DNA from: Phenylobacterium sp. | Lineage (GTDB): Bacteria; Pseudomonadota; Alphaproteobacteria; Caulobacterales; Caulobacteraceae | Assembly (NCBI RefSeq): GCF_013911965.1 | Contig: NZ_JACESE010000009.1 | Coordinates: forward strand, 1 to 64,000 | Reading direction: 5' to 3' | DNA: 64,000 bases | In this document: positions 37,832 to 46,230 of the stretch, in pieces | How positions within the stretch are numbered: position 1 is the first letter of the stretch | Layout of the letters: every line of letters begins with the position of its first letter | Notes under the pieces: generated by a model | The model's database searches: none | What the model was told of the DNA's origin: nothing | What the model saw: the letters and a program-made list of their open reading frames with translations, nothing else | Program-made: the position numbers and the translations under genes

Positions 37832-37889
37832 CATCTGGCTCTCCGCCTCGGGGCGTCAGATGGTGATTTTTGCTCAGGGGTCAAAAATC
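37832..37889 (+). promoter_or_regulatory. Two consecutive stem-loops in the TonB receptor leader
   Basis: The first is CATCTG...CAGATG (37832-37862), with an inner CGCC-TCGG-GGCG stem. The second is GATTTTTG...CAAAAATC (37865-37889), an unusually AT-rich 8-bp stem for this genome. Both lie between the promoter candidate and the ATG at 37934. They may stabilise the mRNA or act as a regulator-binding site. Confidence 0.45.
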
Positions 37890-37933
37890 CTCACGCGAGA
37901 AGGGGATCGACCTAATGAGGGGGAAGGAAACCA

Positions 37934-40921
37934 ATGTTGAAAAGCAGCTACTTCTATGGCGGCTCGGCCATCGCCGTGGCCCTGGCGTTGGGTGCGGCCA
38001 GTCCGGCCCTCGCTCAGCAGGGATCCGGCGCCACGGTCGTTGAAGAGGTCGTCGTCACCGGCTCGTTCATCGCCGGTACGCCCGAGGACGCGGCCCTGCC
38101 GGTCGACGTGCTCGGCGCGCAGGAGCTCGAAAAGCAGGGCGCGCCCAGCGTCGTGCAGCTGGTCAAGACGATCAGCGCCTCGCAATCGGCCATCGGCGAA
38201 AGCAACCGCTACAACGGCGGCGCCGGCACGGCGACCATCAACCTGCGCGGCTTCGGCTCGTCCCGGACGCTGGTGCTGATGAACGGCCGGCGGATGGTCG
38301 ACAGCACCCAAGCCTCGTTCCAGGGCGGCGGTCAGGACCTGAACTTCATTCCGACGGCGGCCACCGGCCGGATCGAGATCCTGAAGGACGGCGCGGCGGC
38401 CACTTACGGCTCCGACGCGGTCGGCGGCGTGGTGAACTTCATCACGCGCAAGGACCTGGACGGCTTCGAGGTCGACGGCGAATACACCTACATCGACGGC
38501 TCCGACGGCGACTACAGCCTCGACCTCGCCTGGGGCAGCATCTTCGAGCGCGGCAACGTCCTGCTGACCGCCGGCTACCGCCACCGCTCGCGCCTGGACA
38601 TCAACGACCGCGACTGGGCCCGCACCCGCATGGATGCGGTGTACTACGGCGGTTGGTCGGGCTCGGGCAATCCGGGCTATTACGGCACGCCGGGCGGCAC
38701 GACCTTCTTCCGCGATAACGGCTGTCTCGAACTGGGCGGCCAGCTGACCGCCGGCGTCACGCCGACCACCAACACCGCGACGGGCAGCGTCTGCCGCTTC
38801 CAGTTCTCGGCCTTCAACGACCTGGTGAACGAGGAAGACCACTACCAGCTCTACGGCGAGGTGAACTTCGACGTCACCGACACCGTCACCTTCCACGGCG
38901 AAGTGGCCTGGAACCGGAACGACGTTCCCAACCAGCGCCTGTCGCCGGCCAACCTGACGACCCAGTTCCCGACCCCGATCTCGGCGGGCGGCACCTCGGG
39001 CTCGACGGCGGTCCCCGGCTTCAACGGCCAGGTGCCCTTCTTCGTGCCCGCCAACAACCCCGGCCTAGTCGACCTGCGCACCACCTGCGCCGCGCCGCTC
39101 ACCCCGGCCCAATGCGCCCTGATGGCGGGCGGCGTGACGATGAACAAGTCGTTCTGGCGCGCCATCGCCCATGCCGGCCACCCGACCAATCCCGACGGCG
39201 CCGACTATCAGGATATCCAGTCCAACGCCTTCCGGATCTCCGGCGGCTTCAAGGGCGAGTTCGAGAACGGCATCGGCTGGGACGCGGCTCTGACCTACAT
39301 GGAGTCCGAGGCCACGGTCGTCACCAACGACCTGCTGGTGAACAACATCCAGAACGCCCTCCGCGGCCTGGGCGGCCCCGGCTGTAACCCGGCCACGGGC
39401 ACGCCCGGCGTCGGCCCCTGCCAGTTCTTCAACCCGTTCACCAACAGCATCGCCGTCAGCGCCGTCAACGGGGCGACCAACCCCTACTACCGCGGCGACG
39501 CCAATCCGGCCGTGCTGAACAACCCGGCCCTGGTGGAGTGGCTGTACGGCACCTACACCAACGTCGGCACCAACAAGATGCTGGTGGCCGACCTCGTCTT
39601 CAACGGCGAGACCGGCATCGCGCTCGGCGGCGGCAACATCGCCTGGGCGGCCGGCGCCCAGTACCGCTACAACCGCTCGATCGACGACTGGGAGAACCTC
39701 GGCGATGTCCGGGCCACGCCCTGCGTCGACTCCATCGACGACGGCCTGCCGGTCTGCTCGGACCCGGTCGGCCCGTTCGTCTTCTTCGGCGCTCAGGAGG
39801 ACTATGACGTCGATCGTGACGTCGAGGCTCTGTTCGCCGAGGTGCTTCTGCCGATCACCGACGACCTGGAAGTGACCGGGGCCATCCGGTACGAGAACTT
39901 CGGCGGAAACATTGGTTCGACGACCAATCCGAAGATCTCGGCGCGCTGGCAGGCGATGGACTGGCTGGCCTTCCGGGCTTCCGCTGGCTCGACCTTCCGG
40001 GCTCCCAGCCAGGTCGTCATCGCACCGGGCAGCAGCAAGGGCGTGTCGAACATCGGCGGCAGCTACCGCGCCGTCGTCACCAACAACAACCCCGACCTGG
40101 AGCCGGAAACCGCCAAGACGTTCAACTTCGGCGTCCTGCTGGACTTCGGCGCCTTCCGCGGGTCGATCGACTACTTCAAGTTCGACTTCGAGGACGAGCT
40201 GACCCTGGAGCCCAGCCAGGCGATCTACAACTCGCTGGACTGCTCCAACCCGGCCATCGTCGCCCGCTTCGTCTTCGACGGCGCCTGCAACGCCAACAAC
40301 GTCATCGTGCTCAACCGTTACAACGTGAACGGGCCGGACACGAAGACCTCCGGCCTCGACTTCAAGGCGCAGTACGACTTCGACAACTTCTTCGGCCGCG
40401 ACTTCATGGACACCCGCGTGTCCGTGGGCGCCGAAGGCACCTACCTGCTGGAGTACGAGCGGAGCGACTTCACCCTGCTGGGGGCCGAGACCGTGGTCAT
40501 CCAGGAGGCCCAGGACCGCGTGGGCCGTCACGAACTGACCGGGGAGTTCTATTCCTACCCGCGTCTGCGCGCGAACGGCTTCATCAACGTCGACGGCGGG
40601 GCCTGGAACCTGCGCTACCAGATCCAGTACCGCGAGGGCACCGAGATCATCGGCGATCCCTGCCCGGCGTCGGGCGCCAGCGCCGCCTGCCGCTACGACT
40701 ACGCCACCTCGACCTTCGTCAATGTCGGCAAGAGCGAGGACTACTGGCAGCACGACCTGAACCTGCGGGTCGACCTGCCGTCCAACACGGTCATCACCGC
40801 CAGCGTCCAGAACGTGCTGGATGAGGATCCGCCCTTCGTGCAGTCGATGTACAACTACGACTACACGAACGGGAATCCGCTGGGCCGGACCTTCAAGATC
40901 GGCGTCAAGCAGACCTTCTAA
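37934..40921 (+). CDS. TonB-dependent outer-membrane receptor
   Basis: A 995-residue receptor. The signal peptide ends ALAQQ near residue 28, followed by EEVVVTGSF, the TonB-box/plug start. The plug runs to about residue 160 (NLRGFGSSRTLVLMNGRR, KDGAAATYGSDAVGGVVNF). The barrel ends with RTFKIGVKQTF, with the terminal Phe required for BAM assembly. Extracellular loops carry several Cys pairs (for example TTCAAPLTPAQC and CNPATGTPGVGPC), suggesting disulfide-stabilised loops. Length and loop style match the large Caulobacterales receptors for carbohydrates or other nutrients rather than short siderophore receptors. ATG at 37934 follows GGGGGAAGGAAACCA. Substrate unknown. Confidence 0.93.
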   Translation: MLKSSYFYGGSAIAVALALGAASPALAQQGSGATVVEEVVVTGSFIAGTPEDAALPVDVLGAQELEKQGAPSVVQLVKTISASQSAIGESNRYNGGAGTATINLRGFGSSRTLVLMNGRRMVDSTQASFQGGGQDLNFIPTAATGRIEILKDGAAATYGSDAVGGVVNFITRKDLDGFEVDGEYTYIDGSDGDYSLDLAWGSIFERGNVLLTAGYRHRSRLDINDRDWARTRMDAVYYGGWSGSGNPGYYGTPGGTTFFRDNGCLELGGQLTAGVTPTTNTATGSVCRFQFSAFNDLVNEEDHYQLYGEVNFDVTDTVTFHGEVAWNRNDVPNQRLSPANLTTQFPTPISAGGTSGSTAVPGFNGQVPFFVPANNPGLVDLRTTCAAPLTPAQCALMAGGVTMNKSFWRAIAHAGHPTNPDGADYQDIQSNAFRISGGFKGEFENGIGWDAALTYMESEATVVTNDLLVNNIQNALRGLGGPGCNPATGTPGVGPCQFFNPFTNSIAVSAVNGATNPYYRGDANPAVLNNPALVEWLYGTYTNVGTNKMLVADLVFNGETGIALGGGNIAWAAGAQYRYNRSIDDWENLGDVRATPCVDSIDDGLPVCSDPVGPFVFFGAQEDYDVDRDVEALFAEVLLPITDDLEVTGAIRYENFGGNIGSTTNPKISARWQAMDWLAFRASAGSTFRAPSQVVIAPGSSKGVSNIGGSYRAVVTNNNPDLEPETAKTFNFGVLLDFGAFRGSIDYFKFDFEDELTLEPSQAIYNSLDCSNPAIVARFVFDGACNANNVIVLNRYNVNGPDTKTSGLDFKAQYDFDNFFGRDFMDTRVSVGAEGTYLLEYERSDFTLLGAETVVIQEAQDRVGRHELTGEFYSYPRLRANGFINVDGGAWNLRYQIQYREGTEIIGDPCPASGASAACRYDYATSTFVNVGKSEDYWQHDLNLRVDLPSNTVITASVQNVLDEDPPFVQSMYNYDYTNGNPLGRTFKIGVKQTF

Positions 40922-40962
40922 GGGCCTGCGCATCGGCCGGGCTCCGGCCCGGCCGCACCTTC

Positions 40963-40998
40963 ACGGCGTCGCCCCCTGCGGGCGGCGCCGTTCTGCTT
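40963..40998 (+). terminator. Intrinsic terminator after the TonB receptor
   Basis: ACGGCGTCGCCC (40963-40974) pairs with GGGCGGCGCCGT (40980-40991), 12 bp with one G-U, followed by TCTGCTTT. A second GC stem, GCCGGGC-TCCG-GCCCGGC, precedes it. It separates convergent genes. Confidence 0.7.
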
Positions 40999-41005
40999 TG
41001 GACCC

Positions 41006-41422
41006 TCAGGGGCGGCGGCCGGCGGGCAGGGCGGCGGCCTCGGCCTCGGTGAGCTTCCGCACCGAGCGGACGAGGCAGCGCTGCTCGCCGAGCGGCCCGG
41101 GCGAGATGATGGTGGCGTCCGTCCCGCGGCAGATGGTCGAACCGGTGCGCGAGACGATGGCGAGCCGATTGGCCCAGTCCATGTCGGGGCAGGGCGAGAA
41201 CATCTGCAGCTCATAGACGTCATTGACGCCCACCCGGACGTAGAGGGTGTCGTCGTCCGGCGCGCTGAAGCCGTTGACGTTGCGCGTGAAGAAGCATTCC
41301 CGGCCCTGCGGAGCCTGCGCCATCGCGCCGCCCGCCGGATCGGCCATGGTGGGCGCACAGGCGCTCAGGGCCAGGGCGGCGAGAGCCGCCCCGGAGGCGG
41401 CAAGTCTGCGGATCGTCGTCAT
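41006..41422 (-). CDS. DUF6491-type lipoprotein
   Basis: A 138-residue lipoprotein: the signal peptide ends in the lipobox LSAC, with Cys22 as the acylation site. The mature part contains ECFFTRNVNGFSAPDDDTLYVRVG and NRLAIVSRTGSTIC, the conserved core of a small alphaproteobacterial family I know as DUF6491. Three further Cys in the mature part may form disulfides. Function unknown. ATG at 41422 is chosen because it directly precedes a typical signal peptide and has GAGG at 7 bases; a longer frame to 41485 lacks this. Confidence 0.8.
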   Translation of the reverse strand: MTTIRRLAASGAALAALALSACAPTMADPAGGAMAQAPQGRECFFTRNVNGFSAPDDDTLYVRVGVNDVYELQMFSPCPDMDWANRLAIVSRTGSTICRGTDATIISPGPLGEQRCLVRSVRKLTEAEAAALPAGRRP

Positions 41423-41506
41423 CGAGCATCCTCGTTCTGAGCGCGCCAAGCTGAGGGAGCGCAGCCCGGCCGCCGCAGGTTCCAAGCTTGAGCGTCGAAC
41501 ATGGCT

Positions 41507-43333
41507 TCAATCGGGCGTGAAGCCGCCCCCGCTCCGTCGCGCCGCGCGCCGCAGGAACCTGTCGGGCGCGACCGCCTCCGCCGGCGCCGCCGGCAGGGGG
41601 GAAGGGGCGCCCAGCATCTGCGCGACCAGGTGCTCGGCCAGCAGCGGCGCCAGGCAGAATCCGCGCGATCCAAGTCCGCCCAGTATGTGGAGCCCGTCGG
41701 GCGCGCCGGGAACCCGACCCGCCGCCGGCAGCCGGTCGGGCGTGACCGCGCGCACCGAGGCGCGGCCCAGCACCTCGTCCGGCGAAATCCCGCGGGCCAG
41801 GCGGGGCAGGCCGCCGGCCAGCAGATCAAGATTGCGCCGATGGTCGGCCGGGCGGACCTCGTCGCTCGCCTCGTCGCGGTCGTGCGTCGCGCCGAACACA
41901 ATTCCCCCGTCGGCGGGCGCCGCGTAACCGCCCCAGGCCGCCGCCGGCGCCTCGGCGCCCCGAGCGATGCCGATCTGCCCGCGCACGGGCTGAAGCGGGA
42001 TGGCCTCGACGAGGGCGGACGCCCCCGGCCCGGCGCAGACCGCCACGGCGTCGAACCGTCCCAGGACCTCGCCCGACGGCGCGGCGAGCCGCCAGGACGC
42101 CCCGTCGTGGCGCACCTCGGCCACATTGGCCACCGTGACCTCCGGAAGCCAGGCCGCCAGCACCGTCTGAGGTCGGACGACCAGGGCGCCGCCCTGCCAC
42201 AGGCCCGGCCCCACCGGCTCCCTCGCCCGTTCGGCGGCGGCGTCGGCGTCCAGCGCCAGCATCTCGCCCGGCTCGAAAAGGTCGGAGGCGGCGATCCTGG
42301 CGAACCGCCCCGCATCCCGCTCGCTCCGCGCCAGCTGCAGGACGCCCTCGGCGATCACCGCCTCCGGCGTCTCCTGATAGAGCCGCCGCGCCCGCGCCAG
42401 CGCCTGGGCGAACAGGGCGGCCACCCGGCCGAGGCCGGCGTCCAGGCGGGGGGTGACCAGGGCGGCCGGGTTTCCCGACCCGCCCGAGCCGCGGCCCCGC
42501 GCATCGAAGACGACCGCCTCCACCCCCTGCAGACCCAGGGCGCGGCGGACGGACGCCCCCGCGACACCGGCGCCGATCACCGCGACCCTGGAGGGCGCGG
42601 GCCGCGACACGGGCTCGCCCGGCCGGCGGGCCTCCAGCCGCTCGCGCTTGCGGCCGAAGCCGGGACGCTTGGCCACCTCGAAGCCCGCCGCCTGAAGGCC
42701 GCGGCGCACGTCACCCGCCACCGTGAAGGTCGCCGCCCGGGCGCCGGCCGCCGAGCGCGCGGCGACGAGGTCGAGAACCTCCTGCCGCCACATCTGCGGA
42801 TTGGCGGACGGGGCGAAGCCGTCCAGGAACCAGGCGTCGGCCGCCCCGGTCCAGCCCGCCAGGGCCTCGCCCGCCTCCATCACCGCCAGATCCAGGGTGG
42901 CGCGGACCTCCGGCAGGTCGAGGCGATGGAAGCCGCGCGCCCGGCCGGGCCATCGCCGCACCAGCAGCTCGGCCAGGTCGGCGACTTCCGGCCAGGCTGC
43001 AAGCACCGCGGCGGCCTCCTCCGCCGCCAGCGGGTGCGCCTCGATGCTGAAGATGTCGAGCCAGGCGCCGGCCGGGGCCGTGCGGCGCCAAAGGTCCAGG
43101 AGGGCCAGGATGTTCAGCCCGGTGCCGAACCCGAGCTCGCCCACGGTGAAGCGCCGCCGGCCGGCCCAGGCCTCAGGCAGGCCGCAACCCTGCAGAAAGA
43201 CGGCGCGCGATTCCGCAAGCCCGTCGAGGGTCGAGAAATAGACGTCGCCGTAGAGGCGCGAGCGCGGCTGGCCCTGGTCATCCAGGACGAGCGGCGATTC
43301 GGCGGGGGGACGGGACGGCGGCATCGGCTTCAT
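41507..43333 (-). CDS. mnmC: tRNA 5-methylaminomethyl-2-thiouridine biosynthesis bifunctional protein MnmC
   Basis: A 608-residue fusion that completes mnm5s2U34 in tRNA. The N-terminal methyltransferase domain (about residues 1-235) has VGELGFGTGLNILAL for SAM binding and AWFLDGFAPSANPQMW. The C-terminal FAD oxidase domain has VAVIGAGVAGASV (Rossmann motif) near residue 255 and ends with GGLGSRGFCLAPLLAEHL. Both domains are complete, so one protein does demodification and methylation. The start is uncertain (ATG at 43333 or 43324; no good ribosome binding site). It follows the Ala-rich lipoprotein terminator on the same strand, so it probably has its own promoter. Confidence 0.92.
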   Translation of the reverse strand: MKPMPPSRPPAESPLVLDDQGQPRSRLYGDVYFSTLDGLAESRAVFLQGCGLPEAWAGRRRFTVGELGFGTGLNILALLDLWRRTAPAGAWLDIFSIEAHPLAAEEAAAVLAAWPEVADLAELLVRRWPGRARGFHRLDLPEVRATLDLAVMEAGEALAGWTGAADAWFLDGFAPSANPQMWRQEVLDLVAARSAAGARAATFTVAGDVRRGLQAAGFEVAKRPGFGRKRERLEARRPGEPVSRPAPSRVAVIGAGVAGASVRRALGLQGVEAVVFDARGRGSGGSGNPAALVTPRLDAGLGRVAALFAQALARARRLYQETPEAVIAEGVLQLARSERDAGRFARIAASDLFEPGEMLALDADAAAERAREPVGPGLWQGGALVVRPQTVLAAWLPEVTVANVAEVRHDGASWRLAAPSGEVLGRFDAVAVCAGPGASALVEAIPLQPVRGQIGIARGAEAPAAAWGGYAAPADGGIVFGATHDRDEASDEVRPADHRRNLDLLAGGLPRLARGISPDEVLGRASVRAVTPDRLPAAGRVPGAPDGLHILGGLGSRGFCLAPLLAEHLVAQMLGAPSPLPAAPAEAVAPDRFLRRAARRSGGGFTPD

Positions 43334-43366
43334 TGGCGCCGCCGCGGCCGCCGGGGCAAGACCGCG

Positions 43367-43400
43367 CAAAGCAAAAGGGCCGCCCCGGGGGACGGCCCTT
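43367..43400 (-). terminator. Intrinsic terminator after the Ala-rich lipoprotein gene
   Basis: Read on the minus strand, AAGGGCCG pairs with CGGCCCTT (43400-43393 and 43382-43375) and is followed by TTGCTTT. It lies 32 bases beyond the stop of the lipoprotein gene and 34 bases before the mnmC start. Confidence 0.75.
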
Positions 43401-43431
43401 CGTCGAAATCGCCGAAGCGAATTCGAATGGC

Positions 43432-43716
43432 TTAGTGAGCCGGAGCTTCTTCGGCGGCCGGCGCAGCGGCTTCGCCTTCAGCGGCCGGAGCCATCGCGTC
43501 GGTGGTGGCTTCACCAGCGGCGGCGGCGGCTTCGTCAGCGGCGGCTTCGGCGGTCGCGGCGGCGTCAGCAGCCGTGTCGGCGGCGGCTTCGGCGGTGGCG
43601 GCTTCGGTGGTCGCTTCGGCCGGGGCTTCTTCAGCCGGCTGGCCGCAGGCGGCGACGGAGAGGGCGGCGACGGCGGCGCCGGCGACGAGCAGCTTGCGAA
43701 GGATCTCGGAGGTCAT
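43432..43716 (-). CDS. Ala/Glu-rich small lipoprotein
   Basis: A 94-residue protein. The signal peptide ends SVAAC, a lipobox with Cys24. The remaining 70 residues are more than half Ala, with Glu, Thr, Asp and Pro and no basic residue except the terminal His, giving a very acidic, probably helical or disordered chain. Runs such as AEAAADTAADAAATAEAAADEA are repetitive but not exact repeats. I recognise no family; similar low-complexity lipoproteins occur in Caulobacterales. It ends in its own strong terminator and is followed by mnmC. ATG at 43716 has AGGGGACCAGGGAC upstream. Confidence 0.75.
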   Translation of the reverse strand: MTSEILRKLLVAGAAVAALSVAACGQPAEEAPAEATTEAATAEAAADTAADAAATAEAAADEAAAAAGEATTDAMAPAAEGEAAAPAAEEAPAH

Positions 43717-43920
43717 GTCCCTGGTCCCCTGAAAAAGGAGTTTTGATCACGCTTGGCGCGCCCTGCCCGTTCCGTCGCCGGTCCGGCTTCAAGGCCACGC
43801 TGCGCAAGACCAGGAATATGCCGGGGTTCGGCCTAAGAGCAAGGGCTTTATTCACGCCCTCGTGATCACTTTTTTCGCCGGGGCCTGAAACCTTCCGGCG
43901 TCGGGCCCGCCAGGCCCGCG

Positions 43921-44790
43921 TCAGGCCTCGTTCGGCATGGCCGAGAGCGCCTCTTCCAGCTCCAGGAAGCTCGGCTGGGCGCCGCTCGGGACGTTGCCGC
44001 GGCCGATTTCCACCGAAATCTGGGCGGCGTTGCCGTGCAGGTGCGCCACCAGCACGGCCTGGATGATCTTGTAGAAGGCCGCCTCCTCCTCGATCACCGC
44101 CGTCAGTCGTGCGGCGATCGGTCCCACGAGGCCGTAGGCCAGGAACACGCCGAGGAAGGTGCCCACCAGGGCGCCCCCGATCATGCCGCCCAGCACTTCG
44201 GGCGGTTCGGAGATCGATCCCATGGTCTTCACCACCCCCAGCACCGCGGCGACGATGCCGAGCGCCGGCAGGCCGTCGGCCATGTTCTGCAGCGAGTGGG
44301 CCGGGGCGAGCGCCTCGTGGTGGTGCTTCTCGAGCTGCTTCTCCATGGCGTCCTCGACCTGGTGGGGGTCCTCCAGGTTCATGGTCATCATCCGCAGGGT
44401 GTCGCAGATGAAGTCCACGGCGAAGTGGTCCTTCGTGATTCGGGGGAAGCGCGAGAAGATGGTGCTCTCGCCGGGATTCTCGATGTGGCTCTCCAGGGCG
44501 ATGACGCCCTTGGACTTCATCGTCTTGGTCAGCAGGAAGAGCAGCGACAGCAGGTCGCGATAATCCGAAGCCTTCCACTTGGGACCGGCGAAGGCCTTGC
44601 CGAAGCCGGCCCCCACGCCCTTGATCACCGTCATGGAGTTGCTGATCAGGAAGGCCGCCACGGCGGCCCCGCCGATGGCCATCATCTCGTGGGGCAGGGC
44701 ATGCAGGATGATGCCCATGTTGCCGCCGGCCATGATGTAGCTGCCGAACACCATGGCGAACAGCAGAACGATGCCGATGATCTGGAACAT
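43921..44790 (-). CDS. motA: Flagellar motor stator protein MotA
   Basis: A 289-residue inner-membrane protein. Four membrane helices are visible (about residues 1-20, 33-50, 168-190 and 198-222), with the large cytoplasmic loop between helices 2 and 3 that contacts the rotor. GIVAAVLGVVKTMG and GALVGTFLGVFLAYGLVGP are the conserved proton-channel helices. It forms the stator with MotB. motB is not adjacent, as in Caulobacter, where the two are unlinked. ATG at 44790 has no strong ribosome binding site. The gene is divergent from an MFS transporter. Flagellar motility is thus expected in this organism. Confidence 0.95.
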   Translation of the reverse strand: MFQIIGIVLLFAMVFGSYIMAGGNMGIILHALPHEMMAIGGAAVAAFLISNSMTVIKGVGAGFGKAFAGPKWKASDYRDLLSLLFLLTKTMKSKGVIALESHIENPGESTIFSRFPRITKDHFAVDFICDTLRMMTMNLEDPHQVEDAMEKQLEKHHHEALAPAHSLQNMADGLPALGIVAAVLGVVKTMGSISEPPEVLGGMIGGALVGTFLGVFLAYGLVGPIAARLTAVIEEEAAFYKIIQAVLVAHLHGNAAQISVEIGRGNVPSGAQPSFLELEEALSAMPNEA

Positions 44791-44899
44791 AAGCGCGGGG
44801 CCCCCGAGTGTCGGGCGCCAGCATCGGGGTTAATGCTTAATGGCCGGTGAGCGAGATGGCCGTTTGCCTGCGGCCTCGCAGCGCATTAACAGCGGTCAC

Positions 44900-46228
44900 A
44901 TGGCCACGACCGCCGTTCACCCACCCGCGCTGCCCCGGCGATCCTTCGCCATCATTTTCGGCGTGTCGCTGGCCACGGCCATGGGCAATACGGGCCTGAT
45001 CTCGGTGCTGCCGGCCATCGGCCGCTCGATCGGCATTCCCGACCCCCTGGTGGCCGCGGTCTTCTCCCTTTCGGCCCTGCTCTGGGCCTTCTCCTCGCCC
45101 TTCTGGGCCAAGGCGTCGGACAAGTACGGCCGCAAGCCGCTGATGCTGGTGGGCCTGACCGGCTTCATGGTCTCGATGATCTGCTGCGGCCTGGTGGTCA
45201 GCGCGGGCCTGCGCCACGTGGCGACGCCGCTCGTCATCTTCGTCTTCTTCCTCTTCGCCCGGGCCCTGTTCGGCCTGTTCGGCGCGGCCTCGAACCCCGC
45301 CACCCAGGCCTATGTGGCCGAGCACACGACGCCGGAGAAGCGCACCCAGTCGATGTCGAGCCTCGCCGGCGCCTTCGGCCTGGGCACCGTCATCGGGCCG
45401 TTCATCGCGCCCCTTCTCATCCTGCCCTTCCTCGGGCTGGCCGGGCCGTTGTTCGGCTTCGCCCTGATCGCCGCGGCGATGCTCTTCGTCGTCTACCGCT
45501 ATCTGCCGGAGAGCCCCTTCGCCGGCGACGCCCGCGCCCGCTCCGACGCCCAGGCCGAAACGCGCAAGGCCAATCCCGGCGTGCGCGAGACGCCCATGTG
45601 GCGCGATCCGCGGATCACGCCCTTCCTGATCTACGGATTCCTCGTCGCCGTCTGCCAGACCGCCCAGGGCCAGACCCTCGGCTTCCTGATCATCGACAAG
45701 CTCGCCCTTTCGCCGGCCGCCGCCCAGGGCTTCATCGCCATCGCCATGATGTTCGGGGCCATGGCGGGCCTGCTGGCCCAGTGGGGCATCATCCGCATGT
45801 TCGAGATGACGCCGCGCCAGCTGCTGCGCTGGGGCGTGGCGGTGGCCGCCGTCGGCAATGTCATCGTCGCGCTCTCGCCCAACTACTGGGCGGTGGTGGC
45901 GGGCTACGCCATCGCCAGCCTCGGCTTCGGCTTCGCCCGCCCAGGCTTCACCGCCGGCTCCTCGCTCGCCGTGGACATGGGCGAGCAGGCGCGGGTCGCC
46001 GGGGCCATAGCGGCGGTCAACGGCGTGAACGTGGTGCTCGCGCCCTTCTTCGTCTGGCTCTACGAGCACATCGCCTGGGCGCCCTTCGCCCTGAACGCCG
46101 CCATCATGCTGGCCATGCTGGTCTACGCCTTCCGCAATCCCCAGCTGCGCAACGCCGATCCCAAGCCCGCCACCCGGGCCGACGCCGCCATCGCCACGCT
46201 GGAACGCAGCGACGAGTCCGGCCAGTAG
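44900..46228 (+). CDS. MFS transporter (TetA/DHA1-like)
   Basis: A 442-residue major-facilitator protein with about 12 helices. The loop 2-3 motif KASDKYGRKPLMLVG matches the DHA1 drug/H+ antiporter signature GxxxDRxGRR, and motif C-like GLGTVIGPFIAPLL lies in helix 5. A cytoplasmic linker (about residues 190-225) joins the halves. Drug or metabolite export is the family role; the substrate cannot be predicted. I chose ATG at 44900 (MATTAV); an upstream ATG at 44840 adds 20 residues that overlap the divergent motA promoter region. Confidence 0.88.
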   Translation: MATTAVHPPALPRRSFAIIFGVSLATAMGNTGLISVLPAIGRSIGIPDPLVAAVFSLSALLWAFSSPFWAKASDKYGRKPLMLVGLTGFMVSMICCGLVVSAGLRHVATPLVIFVFFLFARALFGLFGAASNPATQAYVAEHTTPEKRTQSMSSLAGAFGLGTVIGPFIAPLLILPFLGLAGPLFGFALIAAAMLFVVYRYLPESPFAGDARARSDAQAETRKANPGVRETPMWRDPRITPFLIYGFLVAVCQTAQGQTLGFLIIDKLALSPAAAQGFIAIAMMFGAMAGLLAQWGIIRMFEMTPRQLLRWGVAVAAVGNVIVALSPNYWAVVAGYAIASLGFGFARPGFTAGSSLAVDMGEQARVAGAIAAVNGVNVVLAPFFVWLYEHIAWAPFALNAAIMLAMLVYAFRNPQLRNADPKPATRADAAIATLERSDESGQ

Positions 46229-46230
46229 GC

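Larger units (their letters stand above)
37292..37933. other. 642-base intergenic region between chemoreceptor and TonB receptor
   Basis: Divergent promoters must lie here. No open frame has convincing composition or a ribosome binding site. The first 350 bases show nothing clear except GGTTAACC near 37438 and a GC-rich stretch ending in CTCTTTTTGGGC near 37652, which could be a weak terminator. The right-hand 150 bases contain the TonB receptor promoter and two leader hairpins. Confidence 0.6.

Noticed and set aside
41501-43435. A 644-codon frame antisense to mnmC
   Set aside because: mnmC has both catalytic domains intact; the antisense frame has shadow composition.
44810-44896. CtrA-type TTAA half-sites between motA and the MFS gene
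   Set aside because: TTAA pairs occur but with a 3-base spacing instead of the canonical 7, so a CtrA site is not supported.
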